Shown here: piece by piece, positions 1-9,056 of the stretch
How the letters are laid out: every line of letters starts with the position of its first letter
Position numbering within the stretch: the stretch's first letter is position 1
From: Bisporella sp. PMI_857
Lineage: Eukaryota > Ascomycota > Leotiomycetes > Helotiales > Helotiaceae
Assembly (NCBI GenBank): GCA_021307315.1
Contig: JAJSPD010000201.1
Coordinates: 1-22,883, forward strand
Direction: 5' to 3'
DNA length: 22,883 bases
Made by a program: the position numbers and the translations under genes
Notes under the pieces: model-generated
Databases searched by the model: none
Told to the model about the DNA's origin: nothing
Seen by the model: only the letters and a program-made list of their open reading frames with translations

Positions 1-57
1 CTTTGTTAGTATAACTGGAAAACGCGCGAGCTTCGTGCTAAAAAGTGGAAAGCTTTT

Positions 58-312
58 TTAGCACTGGCTTCGGGGCTCGTCGAACTGAATAAGCTTTGCC
101 AGGATCGAGGAAACGATCAGAGGCTTTTGCACACGGCGTGCTAGAGCTTCGCGCTTAGCGATAGCTTGTTTTGCGTTGCGCTTGTCCGCATTTTTCTGTG
201 CGTTTTCGTCGAGCACTTGAAAAGCGAGCGAGATTAAGTAACGGGAATCAGTTTGTCGAAGATTCTGTAGGAAAAAAGCGGTCCGACTATTTAATAATTC
301 TATTTTTAACAT
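58..312 (-). pseudogene. Eroded coding relic, charged helical segment
   Basis: An open stretch of about 84 codons on the minus strand has a protein-like composition, unlike the rest of the AT-rich block. It contains the charged, probably coiled-coil run DENAQKNADKRNAKQ followed by AIAKREALARR. Such tails occur at the C-termini of fungal pogo/Fot-type DDE transposases, so a transposase remnant is possible. No catalytic motif is visible and the upstream part cannot be traced. The function is not assigned. Confidence 0.25.
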
Positions 313-2240
313 TTAACTAAGCGTTTTGTTGTTTTAGCTATTTACGCCGATAATCACGTTGTAAAAACTCAGATTAGCAATAAAAAAAAGCTGTTTCAAA
401 AACGTTTTTTGTCGATAGTAAAAAAAAGTAATATAACGTCGGTAATAAACTTGCGCGTCGCTGTCGAAGTTTTTACTTTAATAAAAAAAAAAAGTTAGAA
501 ACGTCGAGCTTCGCATTTAATAATAAGCTGCTCGGCTAGCAAGCTGTAAATTAAAAAAGAAGCGTTTGTTCGGTGTCGATAAAGCAAAAGTATGTAACAA
601 TATTTATTTTTAATTAAACTACAAAAATAGTAAAGTATTTTCGCTTATAAAGCGACGTAAGTCAAAAATAGCATATTTTTTTTTTTTTTTTAGTACGCTT
701 TAAAAAAAAACTTTTTTCAGAGCTTTTTTTTTTCGATTTTTTTTATTTTTAAAGCTTGAACTAAACGTTTTCGTGCTAAAAAGTTTTCGCTAAGCTTAAA
801 AAGCTTAGCTTTAAAAGTTTAGCGCTGTGTTTGGCTTGCGTAGCAAAAAGCAGTTTGTAGCGTAGTGCTTTGTTTTTTACAATTGTAGCAAGTGCTAGCA
901 GTAGCTACTTTTAAAGTTAACAAGCGTTTTTTGCTTAAAAAGCCGAGCTTTAACGAGCTGGAAATGAAAAAAATAAAGTAGTAGCAGTTAAACTTTTGTT
1001 CGGCTTTTGGCTTTTTCGAAATGTATAGCAACAGCTTAAAAAGAAAATTGCCGAAATAAAAGTTGCCGAAAAAAAGATTGCCGAGCTTAGCGAGTACGAA
1101 GCCGCTAATTAGCTGTAACCGAGTTTTAGTAAATACTGTAAGCCAGCTACAAAAGCTAGCAAAAGTAAGTTTCGTTAATCGACGAATAAAAGCTAGTTGT
1201 AATTAAAAGTTCGGCTTTAGCTTTGAAACATGTTTTTTTGCTGCTTCGAAACTGGAATGTTAGCTTTATTTGCACAAAAAAAAAACTTGTGCTTAAATTT
1301 AGCGAAACTTTCTGAATTTGTTATATAAAGCTTGTAGTATTTTTTCCGCTGCTCGATTTGCTTATTAGCGTTTACTATGCTTATAATAAGCGTTTCGAGC
1401 ATTTTAGCTACTGTTGTGTAGCGTATAAGCGACAAAAAGCTTATTTTGTTTTTCAAAAAGCTTTAAGTTAAGCTTGTTATTCCTCGAAACACGTATTTAA
1501 GCTTGTTTTGTTTTGTTTCAAACATTTTTGAGTAACGCCGGAAAAAGCCGAATAGCTGGATTTCCCAACTTTTGTACGTCGGATTTATTCCGTTGTCGAG
1601 TTTCTGAATATTCTTAACACGAGCAAAAGTAAAAAAAATAAGCGGAGCGTAGCGTTTCTACTGTCATTTCCCGTTTTACCGTATAAAGAAAAGTGTTTAA
1701 GCTAAGCTTGTTTTTTGTTGCTAACTGCTTTTTCAACTCGACAAGCTGTGCAGTTTGTAGTTGCGTTTGCTTTTTGCTGGCGGCCAGCTTTTCTTGTATT
1801 TGCTGTAAAGTGGCCTGTATTGCTATTATAGCAAAGTTCTTAGAAAATAATGGACTTGTTTCGTCGTTTTGAAAAGAGCCGGGGTTTTAAGCGTGTAATG
1901 CTTTCGAAATAGTTGCTGCTTTGCTTTTAGCACTGCGTCGTGTGCTTGTAAAATTAGCTATTGTCGTGCTTGTAACAAAATAACAAAATAAATAGAGTAA
2001 CAAAATAAATGAATCAAAGAATAGATATAGTATCGAAAGCTTTTTGTTTGCGCGGGGCGTAAGCTTACAAGCCGCGACTTTTTCGAAAAGAAAAAAGATA
2101 AACGAGCGTTGCTGTAAGTCGTCGAAAGCTTTTCAAGCTTCCGGTACGATATTTTAACCTTCGTAAAAAGTAGGTATTCGAGCCTTTTCAGGAAAATATT
2201 AGGCTTTTTCAGGCTGTTGATTAAAAAGAGCTATAAATAA

Positions 2241-2414
2241 TGTCACGACACGCGCTGTGGATCTACAGATACGGAGGGCAACGGTGGTATTATACGAGAA
2301 TCTATAGCTGAGGAAAGAAAAAGGAGCTCGAGGAGAGCCGGCTATATATACACGAGGCGCTCGGAGAGCTCGCCTAATATGGGTCACGTGTGCTTGGGAG
2401 CACGCGACGTGACA
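2241..2414 (-). mobile_element. Probable solo LTR (174 bp)
   Basis: This is a GC-richer island inside AT-rich DNA. It begins TGTCACG and ends CGTGACA, a perfect 7-bp terminal inversion with the TG...CA ends typical of LTRs. Read on the minus strand it has a CACGTG box, then a TATATATAG box, then a pyrimidine-rich stretch, the usual order in an LTR promoter. The flanking 5-mers are AATAA on the left and AATAT on the right (4 of 5 match), compatible with a slightly mutated target duplication. No internal retrotransposon sequence adjoins it. A small TIR element is the alternative. Confidence 0.5.
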
Positions 2415-3110
2415 AATATATAGCAGCAGCGTATAGCTGTACGAACTAATATTTTAAATAACTGTAATTTATTTTCGGTTTTTTTGCTGTATAGTTCGAA
2501 ATTTATTTTGTTGTTTAGCGCTTATTACAACTATTTCGGACGAAATTTAGTTTATCAAAAACTTTGTTTTATTAAGATTGTATTTTTTTTTATTGATTTT
2601 ATATTTGTTAATTGTGTTTTGTACAAGCTGAAACTACGCGTTATATGCGTTTAGATTTTCGCATTTAGTTTTTTAATAGTCGATTTAACGATTAAAACGC
2701 GTTTGTAGTTTTAGTTATTGTAGTACAAAGTTCGAAGTTCAGTTTTTGTCGACGCGTTTCGCGTTTCGATTTGCGAGCAATCGATTTGCTATATTTTTAA
2801 TATTACTAACTCGAAAAAGAAATAATCGCGAATTTAAATTGAAAATATATCGTACGATGGTTTTTTTTTTAATTGAGTTAATTTTCGAAATTTTGAAATA
2901 GTATTGTGCTTTGTAAACATTTTTCGAACTCGACGACGTAACGTTGCAAAAAGTACTTTATATATTCGCGCAATTGTTGTAACATGTATCTGAAAGTTAT
3001 TTTGTACAATTTTGACAGTTAAAAGCATATCAAATTCGTTCTACGTACGAGCTATTTGTAATTGTGGTATAATTGTTGTGTAAAGTCAAAAAGTAAATGC
3101 CAAGAAAAAT

Positions 3111-3144
3111 ATTTACATTCGCTTGTGATTTACATTCGCTTGTG
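3111..3144. repeat. 17-bp tandem duplication
   Basis: Two perfect head-to-tail copies of ATTTACATTCGCTTGTG lie at 3111-3127 and 3128-3144. No function is visible. They lie near the edge of the AT-rich block. Confidence 0.8.
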
Positions 3145-3203
3145 AACTACGTTAGCTGGTAACAAATTATTAATTGAATTTTTTTTTTAATAAAAAAATA
3201 ATA

Positions 3204-3295
3204 TTACAAGCTGGGGTTCGGCGCTGTTTATAAAGTTATGCCTTGTAACACAGCTTGTAAATTTTGCGCAATTTAGCGCTGCTTATAGGGGTAAC
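3204..3295. repeat. Inverted 10-mer pair and overlapping direct repeat
   Basis: TTACAAGCTG at 3204-3213 is the exact reverse complement of CAGCTTGTAA at 3251-3260, allowing a hairpin with a 37-nt loop. GCGCTG followed by a TTATA-like run occurs twice, at about 3231 and 3276. This marks the junction between AT-rich and normal sequence and may be the worn end of a transposon. The element type is not recognised. Confidence 0.4.
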
Positions 3296-3589
3296 ATAAA
3301 CCAGCGGTAGTGAGATACGAGGGGTGGAAGTAGTAGATTCCTACAATTAAAAGAAAGAAAGATTTCTCAGCACCAGCACCAAAAAGCCAATATTTAAAAA
3401 CAAATGAAGGTTTCATTTCACTCTACTCTTTTTTTTCTCTACTCCTTTCCCACTGATGATAGCTCCTGAAACTCCAGAACAGCAAAAAACAGACAAACAA
3501 ATGCAAAATCCAGTCCAAACTCCCCTGCTCATCCGTACATGTCATGTTTTAATATCAGATAATAATTGGTTACGCCGATAAGATTTCGT

Positions 3590-4234
3590 TTAGACGACCA
3601 GCTCCTCTGAAAGAAGAGCTCTGGCGAACTTTGGCGAACGGATCATCTTTGGGGAAGATGGGGACTTTGACCTGGCAGGCTGCGCCTTTGGCGACGATGG
3701 CGCCGACTTAGAAGCTGCTGGACGACTTGCGGGGTTATTGTAAATGCTGGCCACATCCTTGACACCAAACTCCTTGAGTCCACCCGCACAGTTGCGATTG
3801 TTGGGGTACTTAACGGTTGGTTCGCCGCATGCAGCAATGAACTTGCCCATGTTTCGGGACCAGGTGGCTACTTCTCCGCCTCGGAAGGAGATGCCCTGGG
3901 CCTCACAGATGGTCATGATGTTCTGCTCGCCATGGTCGCCGGTTCCACCGCCGATGGCGGCTGCGACGTAGGTTTTGCTGGTGGGGTTGAACCAGATGGA
4001 GACGCCGGCGGATTGGGGCTTCTTTGCTGCTGAAAGAACTTTGTCGACGGAGGCGAGGTATGTTTGTGCGGCTGCCTTCATGCCGGCATCGCCAATTTGC
4101 TGGTTTTTGGTGACAGAGCCGGTTACTCCATTGGACATCAGTGTCGGCTCTGTAAGAGCACCGAGGCATTCTTGACCTAGGAGACTCAGGGCAAGACCGA
4201 CGACGAGAGCGATTTGGTTGTTGAGGAAACGCAT
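3590..4234 (-). CDS. Small secreted protein, candidate effector
   Basis: This is an intronless gene of 214 codons, read from an ATG at 4234 to TAA at 3590. The start has A at -3 and opens straight into a signal peptide. Residues 1-26 have a short polar start (MRFLNNQ), a hydrophobic core rich in Leu/Val/Ala, and a likely cleavage after CLGA. The mature part (about 27-165) carries only three cysteines (TIC, AAC, NRNC) and two Gly-rich runs (GGGTG, FRGGE). The last 45 residues form a Ser/Pro/Lys tail with repeated SPK and SPS steps, probably unstructured and basic. I do not recognise the fold. Coding composition is normal although the gene borders the AT-rich block. A secreted effector or cell-surface role is inference from the signal peptide and location. 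Confidence 0.75.
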   Translation of the reverse strand: MRFLNNQIALVVGLALSLLGQECLGALTEPTLMSNGVTGSVTKNQQIGDAGMKAAAQTYLASVDKVLSAAKKPQSAGVSIWFNPTSKTYVAAAIGGGTGDHGEQNIMTICEAQGISFRGGEVATWSRNMGKFIAACGEPTVKYPNNRNCAGGLKEFGVKDVASIYNNPASRPAASKSAPSSPKAQPARSKSPSSPKMIRSPKFARALLSEELVV

Positions 4235-4406
4235 TTTGATGGTTGTTTAAGTGCTGTTGCTTGCTGAAAATATAGAGTATGAATGAAATAAGCTGGTAAG
4301 GAGATATGCTGGAAAGACGATGGACAGATGAGAGAAGATGTATTGATGAGATGATAAGATGATGAACTGATGAGAAGAATGATTCTCTTGCTTGAGATCA
4401 TTGTTA

Positions 4407-4416
4407 CCTTTATAGG
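4407..4416 (-). promoter_or_regulatory. Putative TATA box of the secreted-protein gene
   Basis: The minus strand reads CCTATAAAGG here, about 170 nt before the ATG at 4234. It is the best TATA match upstream of that gene and would imply a 5' leader of roughly 140 nt. A pyrimidine-containing region free of ATG-initiated long frames lies between. This is a motif match only. Confidence 0.4.
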
Positions 4417-4520
4417 TGTTCAGTGCTTTAGCTACTCCACCACATTTCTAGACATAGAATTCCAGAAATAATCTCCTCCAAGATCAAAGGAGCCGCCAAA
4501 CAATAGTCTGGTCCCGCAAT

Positions 4521-4640
4521 CTTCAGGATTTAGTTGAGGATGTCGAACAGCAAGCAGGCTCAGCAATTTTCAGGATCAAGTTGAGACTGTCGAAATAATA
4601 AGCGGGGTCATCACTCTTCAGGACTAGTTCAGGATGGCTT
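4521..4640. repeat. Imperfect 47-48 bp tandem repeat (about 2.4 units)
   Basis: Unit starts at about 4521, 4568 and 4616 share TTCAGGA followed by an AGTTGAG- or AGTTCAGG-like core and then TGTCGAA in the first two. On the minus strand the stretch stays open and reads as related 16-residue blocks (ELVLKSDDPAYYFDS, then LNLILKIAEPACCS). The open frame has no ATG start, so this may be a relic of a repeat protein or simply a minisatellite upstream of the secreted-protein gene. Confidence 0.5.
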
Positions 4641-5151
4641 TGGTAGTATGATAGTAAGGCCGAACACGAGCCGCAGGATGAAGAAATCCGTGCTAAATTG
4701 CTCGCGTGCTGTGATTCCGCGCGCAGACATCCTATAGGATAGGATCTTAGCAAGAAGTCAATCCAAGTGGGGGCTCTGATAATGATTGCCTGCACCGCCA
4801 CCTATTGCTTTTAGAAGTACCCATAGGATAAGCTGATGTGGCGCAGCTCATCAAATGGTCCACTGGTCATAGCTCCAGGAACAGAAATCATCGGTCAAAT
4901 CACCTTTAATTGCCATTTCTTTCTTAGAAAATTAAGCATACAATAAGAAAAATCGTTAGGTGCTATAGGTTTAAGCTAGTAAGTGCAGCGTGAAGTCGTT
5001 GGTCTCCAGAGGATCAATTTCTCGCTAAGCCCTAAGGTTGAGGGTTAAGCGCAATCTAAAAATTACTGTCATTTAGTCATTGTGCATGCCCCCACCCACT
5101 TAACGCGTACGCGATGGACACGAAACTTCGTACTTTTTTCATCACTACAAT
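4641..5151. other. Intergenic, no gene recognised
   Basis: No supported coding region. An imperfect inverted repeat with a CCCTAA/GGGTTA core lies at about 5023-5051 (10 of 13 arm positions pair). A perfect palindrome, CGCGTACGCG, lies at about 5104-5113. Neither can be given a function. Confidence 0.4.
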
Positions 5152-5320
5152 ATGCCTATTCCACGCAAACAATTTGCTCGCCGGTTAATTGTCGATCGTA
5201 AAGCTAGAAGCTTTCTTTTTACAGAAGCAAGAAACTCTATTATATTTGCTGTTTTGAATAAGGATTTTCCCAATACAATCGCGACGCGATTTAGCTGTTA
5301 TCGAAACACGGTTCGCAATA
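5152..5320 (+). pseudogene. Possible relic of a Tc1/mariner-type transposase HTH
   Basis: The frame from the ATG at 5152 encodes a basic start (MPIPRKQFARRLIVDRKAR). It then has a helix-turn-helix-like run in which TEARNSIIFAVLNKD is followed by TIATRFSCYRNTVRNT. This spacing (a helix, then IA.RF, then TV.NT) resembles the N-terminal HTH of fungal Tc1-like transposases. After about residue 58 the frame loses protein character, and no DDE domain follows, because the F-box gene starts at 5457. If the match is real, this is a short 5' fragment. It could be chance. Confidence 0.3.
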
Positions 5321-5456
5321 CCGTATGTACCTTACCTAACCTCATGCTCAGCCTCTCAACCTCAAGCCTATATGTAGCATCTGTCTGTCTTCTTCAACTT
5401 ATTGACCCCAGACCATTCGTCCCACACTCCAAGCCAAATCACTATTACCAAAGAAG

Positions 5457-6556
5457 ATGTCGAATATAATTGCCTTAGCCTCTCAGTATGAGCTTCTCGA
5501 AATCACATCGTCATATCTCAGTGCCCTTGATCTTCTAAATCTTGCTTCAACGTGCTCGGAATTATACGCCCAGATTCGCAAGCGCGAAACTATTTTCGAA
5601 CGGCTCAAACGTGTCACGGTCTGCGATGGGCGGGGCCTCAAAGCGAGACAAGAATTTCAAAGATTCTATTCCATTCCACCGGAGGATTGGATTAAAGAGA
5701 GCGCGACGGTAGGTTTGTATATGACTAATTTAAGATACTCTAAGCTGACTGCCACAGTATGATGAAGAAGTTGAGGCCCGGGTTTGGAACCTGAAGTGTG
5801 ATGCTGTGAATGCTTTGCCATGTATCAAATGCAACGTGAATATATGTGAAGTTTGTTGTACCTCATCTCACACTTTCTGACGCCTACTTACGCGTATTAC
5901 AGGAATGCAGATATGTGCCCCGTGTCCGAGAAGGGTACAATGAGCTTTCTCGTCGGAGGCCTCACAGGGATAGCGGAGCGTTTTGTCGCGAGATTCGGTG
6001 CTACTGTAAAGGATGTGACGCACAGGTTGAATCCAGCCTCCCACTTCGACTCTCAGATTTCTGCGACTGTGATCAATACACACGATGGATCTGTATTAAA
6101 TGCAAAGAGGAAGAGCAAACTCTAGATACGCTGTATCTGCAGAAGAAGACCAAAGGGGAATGGGAATATCCCAGTGATGGCGTATCTGATGAAGGGATCT
6201 GGATCGTTAGCCATCAGGACGCTTTAGCAGTAAGTAATCTAATAAGCGAAACCCTAAATCCGACTATCTAATTGTGAAACCTAGTTTTGGTGTCCTTGTG
6301 GAGTGAGGGCGCCCAGTGATGGCAACATTCGCTGTGCATGGTGCTCCAGAAGACATAGAGGCACCGCAGACACATATATGAGAGATGAGGATGATTCGGT
6401 ACCTTTTTTTGACAACGTGAGTACCTTTGAAAGTCAGACTTATATAGTTACTAACATATGGTATAGGATCCGTGCTGTCCGAAAGAGGCGTGGCAATATA
6501 TCGCAGGCATGTACCCGCCATTAGCCTATTCTGACATTGGACCTATTGCACCGTGA
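5457..6556 (+). CDS. F-box protein with cysteine-rich C-terminal region
   Basis: I reconstruct five exons: 5457-5708, 5758-5850, 5903-6229, 6285-6416 and 6467-6556, giving 297 aa. Introns are 49-55 bp, with GT...AG ends and a CTAAC branch site in intron 4; every junction keeps frame. Residues about 5-45 form an F-box (YELLEITSSYLSALDLLNLA), the Skp1-binding module of SCF ubiquitin ligases. The rest carries clustered cysteines: CDAVNALPC, CIKCNVNICEEC, FCREIRCYCKGC, FCDCDQYTRWICIKC, FWCPC and CAWC, which look like two or more zinc sites and presumably bind substrate. F-box proteins with such tails are common in Pezizomycotina. The second donor (GTTTGT) is weak, but splicing there joins NICE to ECR smoothly. 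The ubiquitin-ligase adaptor role is known for the family; the target is unknown. Confidence 0.75.
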
Positions 6557-7869
6557 TAAATACGGAATACATAGAATTGATGCTGTGTATAGATATTTTT
6601 AGCTTTGAAAAGTTATAGATTTTTTTTCAACTGTTCTTACTCTTCATGGTGCTATGAAATTATACTGAAATCCAAAATTGAACACAGTAACGAAGACCCT
6701 CATTAATTATTGAAGGCTCTATGCTCTACCCATGTTTAATCATCTTTATATTATGATACGCCAGCACCACTTTGCGCGTATACTCTGGATCACAAATTGG
6801 CCTCGTTTTCACCCTTTATTCTATCAATCAGATATAAAGTACTTAGCCTCCTTCATTTTTGTGTTATTCTATGACACACCAACACACCATGGCTTCCTTC
6901 ACCTCTGTCTACTTTCTAGCTTCCAGTGCTTCGTCCGATCCAACTCAGCCCCTCCCGGGAGGACCACCTCGAACCCACCTAAGGCTTCACACACTCTCAC
7001 CACGTATCAAACTAATAGCCACGTTGGGGAAAATATTTGCAACTTGAAATTGTGGCAGCATTTCCTTTTGACTGTTGCGATTCATAACCTAAACCGTCGA
7101 TCATGTTTTGAAGTTGCGAGAGCGAGAGTTGAGGTGTTGCTCGAGGGTTACCGACTGCAGAACGATCGATCACACTCGTCGCACTCGAAGATCTAAGCTG
7201 GTGAGTTGAGATGCTACTAGATGGCTTGCTACCGAATGACTAATCGCACTTCTATACTGGAGCGTGAGCTGCTGAACTGAGATGTCGTTGAAGTGAACGT
7301 CGACCCGCCGAAGGTTCAATTACAAGGTTGGCAGTGATTTGGCTCGATGTTGTTCAATTCGCAGGTTCTGCAATGCTAGCTGGAATCTAGGGAAAAGAGA
7401 TTAGCTATAATTGAGATAATGCTCTTGTTTGACGACTGACCTAACTATTGAGATTCGTTGGACTTGGTCCTGGTGATACCGCATCAGAGAGATATCTCCC
7501 TTTATCTATTCTGCACCTATAAACAATTTGTTGAGCGTTGATTAGAAGGATGTCATTCTCAATTTCAAATGCGCCGAAGCTATGCAAAGATAATTTGAGG
7601 TGCTCATCATGTAGTGATAGACAGCAAGCCCCTCCTTGCCGCAATGGCTGGCTGTAATTCTGTAATAGCCGCCAAAAGTGAAGCAAAGAAAGCTCAGACC
7701 AGGGCTCGCGATTGTTATAATAGGAAATTGAAGGAGGGCGATGGCTCAACACCTGTATGTGGTGCCCTCTACGAACCTCCAGCAATTCTATATACTTGTG
7801 CACTGTATAGAAATGTCTGCAGAGCTGAGATTGAGTCGGTAGTAGAGCTGTAAGCTGTTTGCGTGGGTT
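6557..7869. other. Region without a recognised gene
   Basis: Open frames of 60-154 codons occur on both strands (6732-7196 plus, 7441-7803 minus, 7614-7853 plus). The last two start at non-ATG codons, none shows a domain I recognise, and they overlap each other. I see no clear splice set that joins them. The stretch at 7441-7850 has ordinary composition and could hide a degraded gene. Confidence 0.4.
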
Positions 7870-8300
7870 TTGAAGGATTTGACCTTTTCTGAGGAGTTAA
7901 AAAATTTCTACGCACGGTACAAATCACAGAATAAAGAACCTTACTATCACAACGACAAATACAAAACTCTTTTTCGAATATTCGATTGCTTGCGACTATT
8001 TGACTACTCGAAAAGCTTTTTAAAGTCGAGACACGAGAAAAAAAGGTTACTTTGGTTATACAGACTGTTGCTGTTGCAAAAAACTACGAAGGTTTAAAAG
8101 AGCAGCCCGAAAAAAATAACGCCTAAAACGAAGACCGTATTTTTCAAGTTTTTTTTACGAAGTTTTTTTTTAGTTTGTGTTTAGTACAACGAATGCATAT
8201 GTTTTTGAATTTACTTATGCTTAGCAGTTAAAAAACAACGTTAGCATCGATTTTGTTAAACGCACCTTGGCAAAATACAAAAATCGATAGTTGTAAATAA
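7870..8300 (+). other. AT-rich segment with an eroded reading frame
   Basis: The composition drops to AT-rich with T and A runs (8138-8172). The frame at 7870-8097 starts at a non-ATG codon and encodes a Lys/Tyr/Phe/Leu-rich 75-residue string (includes LKNFYARYKSQNKEPYYHND). It may be remnant coding sequence but is unrecognised. Confidence 0.25.
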
Positions 8301-8314
8301 AATTTCAATTTAAA

Positions 8315-8334
8315 GGCACTAGGCCCTTAGTGCC
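8315..8334. repeat. Hairpin with 7-bp perfect stem
   Basis: GGCACTA pairs with TAGTGCC across a 6-nt loop. It lies at the step from AT-rich to normal DNA and is followed by a T run, so it may be the worn end of an element. Nothing else links it to a gene. Confidence 0.5.
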
Positions 8335-8388
8335 TATTTTCAGTTTTTGGAGGTCAAGCAGTTTGGCTTAGGACATTCTACGCCCAGG

Positions 8389-8419
8389 CGTTAAATAGAA
8401 TCATCATCATCAATAGGAA
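8389..8419. repeat. Direct repeat, copy 1
   Basis: The run GCGTTAAATAGAATCAT, a short ATC microsatellite, and CAATAGGAA recur at 8641-8673 with a different microsatellite length. The copies are about 252 bp apart. Their origin is not recognised. Confidence 0.6.
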
Positions 8420-8612
8420 CACGGGGAGTAGGAGGGCTAGAGCATAGAGGATGGCTCATTACCCAGTTTCAGTGTAAATACTTTCCTAACTAATACTTGC
8501 GGTTAAGGAAAAACGCCAAGTATCCCAGTTTGCCCCAGTTTGCCCCAGGCCTTCAGCCTCTGGTTTCTAGGAGTTTATTCCTAGCGTCATATCTTCGAAG
8601 ACGGTGTAGGTC

Positions 8613-8635
8613 CCGTGCTTCGCACGGCCCTTTAG
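8613..8635 (+). repeat. GC-rich hairpin followed by TTTAG, Helitron-like 3' end
   Basis: CCGTGC and GCACGG pair around a TTC loop (8613-8627). CCC and TTTAG follow and end at 8635, next to a T. Helitron 3' ends have a short GC-rich hairpin a few bases before CTRR, with insertion next to T. Here the tetranucleotide is TTAG, not CTAG, and no TC-start or Rep/helicase gene is visible. A weak candidate. Confidence 0.25.
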
Positions 8636-8640
8636 TTAGA

Positions 8641-8673
8641 CGTTAAATAGAATCAATCAATCATCAATAGGAA
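8641..8673. repeat. Direct repeat, copy 2
   Basis: Second copy of the 8389-8419 repeat, with AATC-type instead of ATC-type microsatellite units. It starts 6 bp after the hairpin/TTTAG feature at 8613-8635. Confidence 0.6.
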
Positions 8674-9056
8674 ATTGAGACTGCCTCAGCTTCAATTTTA
8701 CCCTCTACAACTTCAATCCAACATCTGGCAGAGAGTTTGATGATTATTGGTCAGGACAAGATGTCAAGAACACCACGCGCGACAATGCGGCTGATCTCCG
8801 CCCCGATCTTACATTCTACTCTCTGTGACTCCGAATAAGCACGTACATGGTGCAAATCATCTGAAAAGATGTCCTGAGCCTTTAATTTCTAGCGGATGTT
8901 CTCTTAGTCATTACAAGAAGTTGTTGAGCTCAGTTTTCTGGATATCTTCAACTCATAATCTTCCGCTACTACCAGTTCTTCTGCTCTGGAAGTTGATCCA
9001 CCCCAACCATAGAGTCAACAATGGTGCTGCTGCTGCGAGTGTTTGTATAGTAGGGC

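Larger units (their letters stand above)
1..3300. other. AT-rich gene-poor block (eroded transposon territory)
   Basis: The block is strongly AT-rich, with long A and T runs (for example around 680-740), and every reading frame in it is short and of low complexity. Composition changes abruptly at about 3300, where ordinary fungal sequence begins. I see no intact gene. A visual check does not show the classic loss of CpA/TpG expected from RIP. Instead, C is kept mostly in GpC, CpG or ApC contexts, and TC or CC before a non-G base is scarce, with exceptions. The most likely reading is an AT-rich isochore made of old, mutated repeats. The exact origin is not recognisable. Confidence 0.6.

Noticed and set aside
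819..1456. Small minus-strand frames in the AT-rich block as genes
   Set aside because: Low complexity, no domain and no start or splice context; they follow from AT-rich composition.
5023..5051. CCCTAA/GGGTTA core as an interstitial telomere
   Set aside because: Only one imperfect unit on each arm, not a tandem TTAGGG array.
6732..7196. 154-codon plus-strand frame as a gene
   Set aside because: Composition is not protein-like, it is overlapped by another frame, and no domain or signal is visible.
7441..7853. Opposed frames on both strands as genes
   Set aside because: Both begin at non-ATG codons and overlap; no recognisable family.
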